NCBI GenBank assembly: GCA_030673345.1
Contig: DAOVJH010000066.1
Span: 1-7,286 of the forward strand
Direction: 5' to 3'
Length of the DNA stretch: 7,286 bases
From: Pseudomonadota bacterium
GTDB lineage: Bacteria; Pseudomonadota; Gammaproteobacteria; SZUA-229
The notes under the pieces were generated by a model. That model was not told where the DNA came from and did not search any database. It worked only from the letters and a program-made list of their open reading frames with translations. This document shows, piece by piece, positions 1 to 6,770 of this stretch. The first letter of the stretch is position 1. Each line of letters starts with the position of its first letter. The position numbers and the translations under genes are program-made.

Positions 1-197
1 AATCACCTATCAGCAATACAGATTATATATCTGACAACGCTATGCAGTTTTTGGAAAAATCTCAGCGGCCATTTTGTTCGATTCGTCTGTAACCATAGCT
101 ATGGCTATGCTTTTCGACGAATCAAACAAACTGACTCACTGACTGATTTTATAAAACATTTCCCCATTGTCTGCATTCCTATGAGGCATTCAGGCTT
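1..197. other. upstream non-coding region
   Basis: This leader precedes the first gene of the cluster and is visibly richer in A+T than the genes that follow. It holds the inverted repeat at 56-150. Just after the repeat, TATAAA at 150-155 could serve as a -10 box about 40 bases ahead of the first start codon, but I see no good -35 hexamer 16-18 bases before it, so I do not call a promoter. A weak GAGG at 183-186 lies 11 bases before the ATG at 198. Frame +1 happens to be open from the window edge to the TGA at 199-201, but its translation is not membrane-like and crosses the palindrome, so I treat the region as non-coding. No MrpE- or MrpF-like sequence is visible in it. Confidence 0.6.
56..150. 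repeat. hyphenated inverted repeat, possible intergenic palindromic element
   Basis: The core arms at 73-87 and 116-130 are reverse complements at 14 of 15 positions (left arm TTTGTTCGATTCGTC). The 28-base loop between them contains a perfect palindrome, CCATAGCTATGG, at 93-104. Outer ends AAAATC (56-61) and GATTTT (145-150) also match inversely, with looser similarity between them and the core arms. This nested symmetry is what one expects of a dispersed REP- or MITE-like intergenic repeat, or of a large hairpin acting as a terminator for an upstream transcript or a structured leader. No T-run directly follows the right arm, which argues against a standard intrinsic terminator. The symmetry is seen directly; the identity as a dispersed element is inference. 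Confidence 0.7.
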
Positions 198-455
198 ATG
201 ACGATACCTGTTTTAACGCTGCTGACGATCGTACTCTGTGCCGGAATTCTGGTTGGCGGACTGCTCGCTGTATTGCTGGATAACATGGTCAGCGCGGTGA
301 TCAGTGCAGGACTTGCCAGCCTGTTTGCTTCAGTAGTGTACGTGGCACTGGCTGCACCTGATGTCGCGATGACCGAAGCCTCCATCGGTTCCGGTCTGAC
401 CACCATGATTTTTCTCTACGCTATTCGCAAGACACAGAACAACAACGAAGAATGA
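198..455 (+). CDS. MbhD-like (DUF4040/NuoJ-like) membrane subunit of an Mrp-type complex
   Basis: A small 85-residue integral membrane protein with three hydrophobic segments at about residues 4-27, 29-51 and 60-77 and a short charged tail. The signature APDVAMTEASIG (53-64), with an acidic residue in the third helix (Glu60), is the hallmark of the MbhD family. That family corresponds to a C-terminal part of MrpA and is distantly related to NuoJ. In membrane-bound hydrogenase and MBS it forms part of the ion-translocating membrane arm. It is the first recognised gene of the cluster, and its stop is 10 bases before the MrpG-like gene. The ATG at 198 is preferred because it gives a full-length family member; the nearby GAGG (183-186) is a weak, distant ribosome site. 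Confidence 0.85.
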   Translation: MTIPVLTLLTIVLCAGILVGGLLAVLLDNMVSAVISAGLASLFASVVYVALAAPDVAMTEASIGSGLTTMIFLYAIRKTQNNNEE

Positions 456-465
456 GCATGCCGAG

Positions 466-885
466 ATGAATCTTCCTGTAAACGACATTATCGGTAACCT
501 GCTATTAGTCACCGGTAGCCTGTTTTTGTTCTCAGCCGGCCTCGGCGTACTGCGCATGCCGGACACTTACAACCGTATCCAGACCGGCACCAAGGCGACC
601 ACGCTGGGCACCATACTGGTATTGATCGGGCTGGCGTTTTTACATCCTGCATGGACGCTAAAACTTATCATCCTGATTTTTTTCGTAATGCTGACCAATC
701 CGGTATCGTCACACGCACTGGCGCGCGCCGCCCATACTATCGGTATCTTTGAAACAGATTCGACCGTTATCGACCAGCTCGCTTCTACTAATAAAGGGAC
801 AGCGAATAACGGCAACGATGATAAAGCCGAAACCGATGAAGACACTCTTGATGACAACAGCATCAGCAAGGAGGCCGCGAAGTGA
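466..885 (+). CDS. MrpG/MnhG-like cation antiporter subunit with acidic C-terminal tail
   Basis: A 139-residue membrane protein of the PhaG/MnhG/YufB family, a small subunit of Mrp-type Na+/H+ antiporters and of Mrp-bearing hydrogenase-like complexes (MbhC/MbxC in archaea). Three transmembrane segments lie at about residues 7-29, 44-60 and 64-80. The family signature is clear: GVLRMPDTYNRIQTGTKATT (27-46) and TNPVSSHALARAAH (77-90). Family members usually end soon after this point. Here about 45 further residues follow, rich in Asp, Glu, Asn and Lys with no hydrophobic segment, so probably a flexible tail. The gene starts 10 bases after the MbhD-like stop and its own stop overlaps the next start (GTGA at 882-885). 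No strong Shine-Dalgarno site precedes the ATG, so re-initiation from the upstream gene is plausible. Confidence 0.88.
   Translation: MNLPVNDIIGNLLLVTGSLFLFSAGLGVLRMPDTYNRIQTGTKATTLGTILVLIGLAFLHPAWTLKLIILIFFVMLTNPVSSHALARAAHTIGIFETDSTVIDQLASTNKGTANNGNDDKAETDEDTLDDNSISKEAAK
868..874 (+). promoter_or_regulatory. strong ribosome binding site for the GTG start at 882
   Basis: AAGGAGG lies 7 bases before GTG (882-884) and inside the end of the MrpG-like gene. It is the best Shine-Dalgarno match seen at a start in the window. It decides the GTG start of the MbhE/MrpB-like gene, which overlaps the previous stop codon. Confidence 0.85.
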
Positions 886-1634
886 TCAAACGATTGTTCA
901 TCTTCATGATACTGGCGCTGATGGCGGTTATCTTTTTTAACCTTGCGTCTAACTACACCGAGAACACCTCGCTATCCAAACTCGGTCACTACTATGTTGA
1001 AAAAGGCCCGCTGGAAATTGGCGCGCCCAACCTGGTGACAGCTGTCGTCGTAACTTACCGCGGCCTTGATACGCTCGGTGAAGTCACCGTGCTGTTCATC
1101 TCCGCGGCAGGTGTTGGTCTATTATTGCGACGTAGCCGGCGCAAACAGGATATCGATAGTCAGGACAGGGACAACCGTGCAGAAGAAAGCAAAAACTCTC
1201 ACAAGCCGGCCAGCGAAATTGTTGAAACGGCGACCGAACTGTTGCTGCCCATGATCATCCTGTTCGGCATCTATGTCTTCATGAATGGCCACCTGTCACC
1301 GGGCGGCGGTTTTCAGGGTGGCGCAATCATCGCGTCCGGCACCATGTTCCTGCTGCTGGCTTTACCCGAATCACACATCAGCCGCTTGATGATCGCCATC
1401 ACCGAATCACTCTCAGGTTTCAGTTATGTCGTCGTTGGTGTACTTGGCGTTATTATGGCAGGCGGTTTTCTCGACAATCGTTTCATGGACCTGGGCACTT
1501 ATGGTGAGCTGTTCAGTGCCGGCGCGATACCACTGATCTATACCTTCGTTGGCCTCAAAGTCGGTTTTGAACTCAGCGCTGTCCTCGACCGTTTCAGACA
1601 GTACGATCAAAACGAGGACACTGACTCAGTATGA
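882..1634 (+). CDS. MbhE/MrpB-like fused membrane subunit
   Basis: A 250-residue protein with two recognisable parts. Residues 1-85 resemble MbhE, equivalent to the extreme C-terminal part of MrpA: an N-terminal transmembrane helix (4-21), a polar stretch, and the conserved segment TAVVVTYRGLDTLGEVTV (53-70) leading into a second helix. Residues about 86-112 are a highly charged linker, probably cytoplasmic. Residues 113-240 are an MrpB/MnhB domain (MbhF in archaeal nomenclature) with the diagnostic HLSPGGGFQGG (137-147) and about four transmembrane helices. In P. furiosus MBH, MbhE and MbhF are separate proteins. Translation starts at GTG 882 behind a strong AAGGAGG, overlapping the MrpG-like stop by 4 bases, and ends overlapping the next ATG (ATGA, 1631-1634). 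The role is structural and ion-conducting in the membrane arm. Confidence 0.86.
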   Translation: MIKRLFIFMILALMAVIFFNLASNYTENTSLSKLGHYYVEKGPLEIGAPNLVTAVVVTYRGLDTLGEVTVLFISAAGVGLLLRRSRRKQDIDSQDRDNRAEESKNSHKPASEIVETATELLLPMIILFGIYVFMNGHLSPGGGFQGGAIIASGTMFLLLALPESHISRLMIAITESLSGFSYVVVGVLGVIMAGGFLDNRFMDLGTYGELFSAGAIPLIYTFVGLKVGFELSAVLDRFRQYDQNEDTDSV

Positions 1635-2011
1635 ACATGCTAACCGACTTCCCGATTTCCCTCATCGTATTATGCAGCGGTTTATGCCTGATATTGCTCG
1701 GTCTGTGGGGCATGCTGACTCAACGCAATTTGATCCGCATAATCATCGGTTTTTCACTGATGGATACTGGCATCCACATGGTCATGGTCTCCATCGGTTA
1801 TGTCACTGGCGGAACGGCGCCGATCATTAATGACGCGGTAGCGATGAATGAAGCCGTAAATCGGGTCGTTGACCCGGTGCCATCAGCGCTGGTTCTGACA
1901 GCGATCGTCATCGGCCTTGGCGTCACTGCCGTCATGCTGTCATTTGCTGTACGTATTCATAAAACACGCAAGACCCTGATGATCGACAAGCTCACGGAGT
2001 CAAAATGGTAG
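1631..2011 (+). CDS. MrpC/NuoK-like membrane subunit
   Basis: A 126-residue protein with three transmembrane helices (about 9-28, 33-58 and 85-108), the MrpC/MnhC architecture (MbhG/MbxG), homologous to NuoK of complex I. Recognisable motifs are QRNLIRIIIGFSLMD (31-45) and DPVPSALVLTAIVIG (81-95), the latter diagnostic for MrpC-type proteins. The Glu that complex I NuoK carries in helix 2 is a serine here (Ser42), with Asp45 one turn further on; divergence at this position is usual on the Mrp side. The ATG overlaps the previous stop (ATGA) and has no close Shine-Dalgarno site, only GAGGA 12 bases upstream, so it is probably translationally coupled. Its stop overlaps the next gene by 7 bases. 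Confidence 0.87.
   Translation: MNMLTDFPISLIVLCSGLCLILLGLWGMLTQRNLIRIIIGFSLMDTGIHMVMVSIGYVTGGTAPIINDAVAMNEAVNRVVDPVPSALVLTAIVIGLGVTAVMLSFAVRIHKTRKTLMIDKLTESKW
1996..1999 (+). promoter_or_regulatory. ribosome binding site for the fused antiporter gene
   Basis: GGAG, 5 bases before the ATG at 2005 and inside the end of the MrpC-like gene, supports this start and the 7-base overlap of the two genes. Confidence 0.6.
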
Positions 2012-5000
2012 TAACAAACACGATAATAGATGTGTTGCTGCAACCACTGGGCATCTATGTGCTCGCACTGGGTGCAGGCTTTCTGATTCCCCTGTTCTAC
2101 CGTGTACGCCGCGGTTCTGGCGTTCTGGTCTTCTTTGCAGCATTGGCTGCCATGGCTGTCATCGCCGGTCTGAACCTGCTGGCGATCATCAACGGTGCGC
2201 CCGCTATCGATATCGAAACCGCCGGTATAAAACCGCCGTTCTCGATCAACCTGCGCTTTGGTCTGCTGGAAGGCGGTTTCGTGCTCGCGGTCAACACGGT
2301 TGCATTATTAGGCGCATGGCATTACCTGCCCAGGCTGAAACAGCAGGCAGCTTCGTTGCTGCTCTATCTGATCCTGGTGATGGGCATCAATGGCATGGTG
2401 ATGACACGAGACCTGTTCAACCTGTTTATCTTCATCGAGATAACCTCGATAGCCACGTATGCACTGATCGGTATGGGACGATCAGACAATGTGCTAGCCG
2501 CAGGTTTCAAATACGTCATGGCAACGTCGATCGCATCGGCATTTTTTCTGCTCGGCACCATATTCCTCTACTACCAGACGGGCACGCTTAACATCGATGA
2601 CATCATCATGAATCGTGATCTCATCGAGGGACCCATCGGTTTAATTGCCACACTATTTTTGCTCACCAGCCTGCTGGTCGAACTCAAACCCTACCCGGCA
2701 AACGGCTGGGGACTGGACGTATACGAAACAGCTGACAGCGGCATTGCATCGCTGATATCGGTCGGGGTTTCCGCCGGTGTATTCTTTGCGCTGTATAAAC
2801 TGCTGCCGCTGATGGATAACTATCTGACCAGTATCGCACTGATCGGCGGACTAACTTTTCTCATCTCCAATCTCATTGGTCTGAAACAGGAAAACACCAA
2901 ACGCTTACTGGGTTATTCATCCATCGGCCAGATGGGTTTGCTCACACTGGCTGTCGCCTTACTCAAACAGACAGATGCTGATGCACATCTGCCACTCATC
3001 GTCGGCGGCCTGTTTGTAAACCATCTTTTTGCCAAAGCCGGGCTGTTCTGGCTTGCCGGTATCGTTAATCGCAAGTGCATTGGCGAATGGTCGTCTGGCG
3101 TCAAGCGCTCCGAGGTATTACTGCTTGGCGTATTGATCACCGCACTTGTCGGCCTGCCCCCATTCCCCGGATTCTGGGCAAAGTGGGAACTGGTGATGCT
3201 GCTTGCAGGTAACGAACTGTTTGGCTGGATCGCATTGATATTAATCGGCTCGCTGCTGGAAGCAGCTTATCTCTTCCGCTGGTTCAGCTATGCGCGGCAA
3301 CAGGACAGTGAACAGCCGGATGACGCACCGGCAGAAGCTTCGTTCAGCTTCATGCAGATCATGCCTGTCACAATCGCTGCACTATTATTATTTATCACGG
3401 GCTATGGCATGGCGAAAACCATGCATGTTGCCAGCCCCGAGGTGTTCCTGCCACTGGTCGCCGGATTTGCGATGTGGCTGATTGACCGTTCACACGGACG
3501 GCTTAAAAATCTGCCGATGCTGGCCGCCGTTGCCGTCGGTGGTTACCTGCTGACGAATGATCTCGAAGGTATTAACCGCCTGTTCAGTTATCTGCTGGTC
3601 GGCGGCGGTATCCTGGTCAGCATCGCTGCCATGTACCGCAATGATAACCGCAGAGGTTTTTATCCCTTGCTCACCGTCCTGCTTTTATCACTGGCGACGC
3701 TATTGCGCGCGCAGACCTCACTCGAATTCTTTTTCAGCTGGGAGCTGATGACACTGAGTTCCTACCTGCTGGTTACGCTGGGGCGTAATGGCGTGAAGCC
3801 GGCGCTGACTTACCTGCTGTTCTCACTTGCTTCGGCTTATTTCATCCTTGCCGGTTTCTCGGTCGCTTATGGCGCCACCGGCAGCCTGCTGCTTGCAGAT
3901 CTCGGTAATAGCGGCGACTCGGTGGCGATTATATTTAGCCTGCTGGCAGCCGGTTTCATCATCAAGATGGGCGGCTTTGGTGTACACATCTGGTTGCCCG
4001 GCGCTTATGCCGAGTCAGATGATGACTTCACCGCAATCCTGTCTGCCGTTGTCAGCAAGGCCGGCATCTTTGGCCTGTTCATCATTGCTGCACACCTTGG
4101 TGTGCGCTCCGATATCGGTCTTGACCCGGGTTACGTACTCGGCTGGATAGGTATCCTCACCGCAACCTTCGGTGCCTTGATGGCTGTTTTTCAGGAAGAC
4201 ATCAAACGCCTGGTCGCCTATTCCAGCATGGGGCAACTGGGTTATATCGTCACCGGCATGGCGTTGATGAGCCACCTCGGCTGGGTATCTGCGATGTACA
4301 TAACCGTCAACCACTTCCTGTTCAAAGGCATATTGTTCCTGTCTATCGCAGGGGTCATCCTGCGCACTAATGAACGACTGATGTACAAGATGGGTGGTCT
4401 GATCAAGAACATGCCGTTCACTTTTACCTTTGTCATGATCGCCATCATTGCCATGTCGGGGGTACCGCCTCTGAGCGGTTACGGTGGCAAGTGGATGCTG
4501 TTCAATGCACTGATGGAAAAACAATGGTACTGGATTACGGCATTTGCATTCTTCTCCAGTGCGGTCGCTTTTCTCTACATGTTCCGTCTGTTGCAGACCG
4601 TATTCCTTGGTCAGCGTAAACTCGAACACGCAGAGATACGTGAGGCGCCAATGATATTACTGCTGCCGCAGATGGTGATGATCGTCGGCATCATGGTGAT
4701 CTCCGCATATCCGAAACTGCTGATCGATCCACTTTCAGCCGCCATCGATCCGTGGATAGCAAATACACTGGTATGGCAAGGCACAGCGCTGCATGCACAC
4801 TTCGGTCACTGGAACGCGCCGATGATCATGGCGGTTGTTGCTGGCGTGTTCATGATCCCACTAATACTGCTGTCACTGTTTGCACTGTCAATGAAAATAC
4901 AGAAAGTCGAACAGTTCAATATCGTCTACGCCGCCGAGCGTCCACGCCGCCCGGAAGAGACCCATTTTGCCTATAAATTTTTTGCACACTACGATCGCGC

Positions 5001-5178
5001 CATCGGTTTTACGGTTAGACCGCGAGCCACCGCATTCTGGAATTCGGTGGTCGAGTGGAGCCACTCAGCTGGAGCATCACTACGGATTTTCTATAATGGC
5101 AACGGCCAGACCTATGCCCTGTTCGTCATCATGTATTTTGTTGGTCTGTTCCTGTTCAATGGGGGGCTGGCACTGTGA
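2005..5178 (+). CDS. double MrpD-like (NuoL/M/N-type) ion-translocating subunit, H-H' fusion
   Basis: A 1057-residue polytopic protein made of two complete antiporter-like modules, each normally a separate ~480-600-residue protein (MbxH and MbxH'). Module 1 (about 1-495) shows the family's key charged residues: Glu145 (FIFIEITSIATYALIG), Lys228, Lys265 (FALYKLLP), the helix-breaking KRLLGYSSIGQMG (299-311) and NHLFAKAG with Lys344. Module 2 (about 500-960) repeats the set: Glu580 (FSWELMTLSSYLLV), Lys654, HIWLPGAYAESDDD (661-674), Lys685, KRLVAYSSMGQLGY (734-747) and NHFLFKG with Lys774. Residues 960-1035 form a polar extension, followed by GNGQTYAL (1032-1039) and a last helix (about 1037-1055), a C-terminal pattern seen in NuoL-type and hydrogenase-4-type proteins. 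Both modules therefore look able to pump H+ or Na+. The gene overlaps both neighbours (7 bases upstream; GTGA downstream). The single frame shows no sign of a recent frameshift, so the fusion appears genuine. Confidence 0.92.
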   Translation: MVVTNTIIDVLLQPLGIYVLALGAGFLIPLFYRVRRGSGVLVFFAALAAMAVIAGLNLLAIINGAPAIDIETAGIKPPFSINLRFGLLEGGFVLAVNTVALLGAWHYLPRLKQQAASLLLYLILVMGINGMVMTRDLFNLFIFIEITSIATYALIGMGRSDNVLAAGFKYVMATSIASAFFLLGTIFLYYQTGTLNIDDIIMNRDLIEGPIGLIATLFLLTSLLVELKPYPANGWGLDVYETADSGIASLISVGVSAGVFFALYKLLPLMDNYLTSIALIGGLTFLISNLIGLKQENTKRLLGYSSIGQMGLLTLAVALLKQTDADAHLPLIVGGLFVNHLFAKAGLFWLAGIVNRKCIGEWSSGVKRSEVLLLGVLITALVGLPPFPGFWAKWELVMLLAGNELFGWIALILIGSLLEAAYLFRWFSYARQQDSEQPDDAPAEASFSFMQIMPVTIAALLLFITGYGMAKTMHVASPEVFLPLVAGFAMWLIDRSHGRLKNLPMLAAVAVGGYLLTNDLEGINRLFSYLLVGGGILVSIAAMYRNDNRRGFYPLLTVLLLSLATLLRAQTSLEFFFSWELMTLSSYLLVTLGRNGVKPALTYLLFSLASAYFILAGFSVAYGATGSLLLADLGNSGDSVAIIFSLLAAGFIIKMGGFGVHIWLPGAYAESDDDFTAILSAVVSKAGIFGLFIIAAHLGVRSDIGLDPGYVLGWIGILTATFGALMAVFQEDIKRLVAYSSMGQLGYIVTGMALMSHLGWVSAMYITVNHFLFKGILFLSIAGVILRTNERLMYKMGGLIKNMPFTFTFVMIAIIAMSGVPPLSGYGGKWMLFNALMEKQWYWITAFAFFSSAVAFLYMFRLLQTVFLGQRKLEHAEIREAPMILLLPQMVMIVGIMVISAYPKLLIDPLSAAIDPWIANTLVWQGTALHAHFGHWNAPMIMAVVAGVFMIPLILLSLFALSMKIQKVEQFNIVYAAERPRRPEETHFAYKFFAHYDRAIGFTVRPRATAFWNSVVEWSHSAGASLRIFYNGNGQTYALFVIMYFVGLFLFNGGLAL

Positions 5179-6113
5179 TAATCGAAGATTTTGATTTTTG
5201 GCTAGGCAAGGCCGGATATTTCTCACTGACCTTATTGATCGTAACTTTCTACGGCTTGCTGGTGGGTGCATTCATTGACCGGACCATCGCCAAGGTACAG
5301 GGACGTATCGGTATCCCGTATCGGCAGCCATTTATCAATATCCTGAAAAATTTCTTCAAACGCACCGCCATTAGCCACGGTGTCATGTTCTACCTCGGCC
5401 CGGTGTTCCGCATCGCAGGCGGTATCGGCACACTGGCATTTATTCCGGTGCTCTACGGCAGTGAGATGTTCTCTAATTTCAGCATGGCCGGTGACCTGTT
5501 CCTGGTGATTTACTTCATGTTTTTTGGTCAGCTCGGCATGGCATTGGGTGCAGGCGAAAGCGGCCATCCCTACGCTGCTATCGGTATCGCACGCGGCCTG
5601 TCGCAGATGACCGCCTATGAAGTGCCGTTTGTACTGGCGGTCATATCCATCGTGATCCAGTACGACACTTTATCCATCACGCAGATTGTTGCTGCGCAAC
5701 AAGGCGGCTGGCAGAACTGGACCGTGGTCACCAACTGGGTCGCAACGCTGGCGGCGATGCTGGCCTTCCTCGGTATGATGGGTTACTCACCGTTCGATAT
5801 ATTCCTCGCGCCGCAGGAAATACCGATCGGCCCGCCGACAGAATTCCATAGCGCCTATCTTGGACTGATGCAGCTCAACCGTGCGCTTTTCGGGGCGACC
5901 AAGCTGGTGCTGTTCATGAACCTGTTTTTTGGCGGCGCCACCAGTTGGCCTGAGTTGATGATTAAAACCTTGCTGATCTATATGGTCGCCATCGTTGTCG
6001 GTGTCGCATTCCCGCGTTTCCGGGTCGATCAGGGCATCCGTTTCTTCTTCAAGATTCCAACCCTGATCGGAATTATGTCGATCGTATATGTGCAGATGAT
6101 GCTGGTAGCCTAA
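5175..6113 (+). CDS. NuoH-like membrane anchor subunit (MbxM/MbhM/HycD type)
   Basis: A 312-residue protein with about eight transmembrane helices, homologous to complex I NuoH/ND1 and the hydrogenase subunits MbhM and HycD. It links the Fe-S arm to the ion-pumping arm. Family signatures are AKVQGRIGIPYRQPF (39-53), the segment GAGESGHPYAAIGIARGLSQ (125-144) followed by AYEVPF with Glu149, and the long cytoplasmic loop SPFDIFLAPQEIPIGPPTEF (205-224), equivalent to the acidic PFD...E loop of NuoH. The wording of these loops (APQE, GPPTE) is nearer the MBX/hydrogenase branch than respiratory NuoH, judged by recollection of the families. Translation starts at GTG 5175, overlapping the preceding TGA; a G-run at 5161-5166 is the only Shine-Dalgarno-like sequence. 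Its place between the antiporter gene and the NuoB homologue is the MBX order. Confidence 0.9.
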   Translation: MIIEDFDFWLGKAGYFSLTLLIVTFYGLLVGAFIDRTIAKVQGRIGIPYRQPFINILKNFFKRTAISHGVMFYLGPVFRIAGGIGTLAFIPVLYGSEMFSNFSMAGDLFLVIYFMFFGQLGMALGAGESGHPYAAIGIARGLSQMTAYEVPFVLAVISIVIQYDTLSITQIVAAQQGGWQNWTVVTNWVATLAAMLAFLGMMGYSPFDIFLAPQEIPIGPPTEFHSAYLGLMQLNRALFGATKLVLFMNLFFGGATSWPELMIKTLLIYMVAIVVGVAFPRFRVDQGIRFFFKIPTLIGIMSIVYVQMMLVA

Positions 6114-6131
6114 TGTTGAGAGAACCTGACC

Positions 6132-6764
6132 ATGATTAAAAGCCTGAACACTGAAGACACTCTGGAAAATGCCGGCCTCACCGATGAAGAACAGCAGTTG
6201 TTCAGCAATGCACGGCCGCAGGCGTATGAACCCTATCCGATCAAGGCGGTAGAAGATTTTGCCAACTGGGCACGCGCCAATTCACTCTGGATACTGGCCT
6301 TCGGCACCGGCTGCGGCGCCATCGAACTACGCCCGTTGATGACGGCTCGTTTCGACGCCAGCCGTTTCGGTGTAGCCGGCCGCCCGACACCGCGGCAGTC
6401 ATCGGTATTCGTGATCGGCGGTTATGCCTCGGTAAAAACCCTGAAACGCATCATCCGCAGTTACGAACAGATGCAGGGACCCAAGTTCATCATATGCCTC
6501 GGCATCTGCCCAGTGAACGGCGGCATGTATTTCGACAGTTACAACACGGTCAACCAGTTCGACCAGTACCTGCCGGTTGATCTGTACATCACCGGCTGTA
6601 TGCCTCGCCCTGAAGTACTGGTCGCAGGCATCATGGAGCTGCAGAAGAAAATTAAAGCAGGTGAATGTAATGGTGCCAACCGTTATGTAGAAAATTTTGA
6701 CTGGTACAAGGCTAACCAGAAAAAAGTGATCAAAAATTGGGATATGCCCGATTACAACTGGTAG
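6132..6764 (+). CDS. NuoB-like [4Fe-4S] subunit (MbxJ/MbsJ type) with Cys-Gly in place of the tandem Cys
   Basis: A 210-residue soluble protein of the NuoB/hydrogenase small-subunit family. It would hold the cluster equivalent to N2 next to the NuoD-like subunit and the NuoH membrane interface. The first ~40 residues are a polar extension; the conserved domain runs from about 40 to 175. Ligand regions are TGCGAIEL (59-66, Cys61), CLGICPVNGG (122-131, Cys126 plus an extra Cys122) and ITGCMPRPE (153-161, Cys156). Complex I has Cys-Cys before xxE; here the second is Gly62. Group-4 hydrogenases have CxxC instead. Three canonical ligands therefore remain, the arrangement described for the open-site cluster of MBS. 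The C-terminal part (about 180-210) is rich in aromatic and basic residues and again recalls MbxJ. The ATG at 6132 lies 18 bases after the NuoH-like stop, with only a weak GAGAG upstream. Confidence 0.92.
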   Translation: MIKSLNTEDTLENAGLTDEEQQLFSNARPQAYEPYPIKAVEDFANWARANSLWILAFGTGCGAIELRPLMTARFDASRFGVAGRPTPRQSSVFVIGGYASVKTLKRIIRSYEQMQGPKFIICLGICPVNGGMYFDSYNTVNQFDQYLPVDLYITGCMPRPEVLVAGIMELQKKIKAGECNGANRYVENFDWYKANQKKVIKNWDMPDYNW

Positions 6765-6770
6765 TGGCTG

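Noticed and set aside
150..155. TATAAA as a promoter -10 box.
   Set aside because: No acceptable -35 hexamer lies 16-18 bases upstream; kept only as a remark in the upstream-region entry.
1..201. Frame +1 is open from the window edge to a TGA that overlaps the ATG at 198, as if it were the end of an upstream coupled gene.
   Set aside because: The translation is not hydrophobic like MrpE/MrpF, the DNA is AT-rich without the codon pattern of the neighbours, and the frame runs through the inverted repeat. About 66 open codons by chance is possible; sequence upstream of the window would settle it.
3400..3600. A possible lost stop codon or frameshift joining two antiporter genes.
   Set aside because: The reading frame is continuous, codon use does not change across the junction, and the joining residues form ordinary hydrophobic helices; nothing in the sequence indicates an error.
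4015..4629. A 204-codon open frame on the minus strand.
   Set aside because: It lies wholly inside the well-supported second antiporter module. Its translation is rich in His, Gln and Asp without any recognisable domain, typical of an antisense shadow.
6132..6764. A group-4 NiFe hydrogenase small subunit.
   Set aside because: The CxxC motif before the conserved Glu is absent (TGCGAIE instead) and the gene order differs from mbh; a hydrogenase identity cannot be fully excluded until the NuoD homologue is seen.
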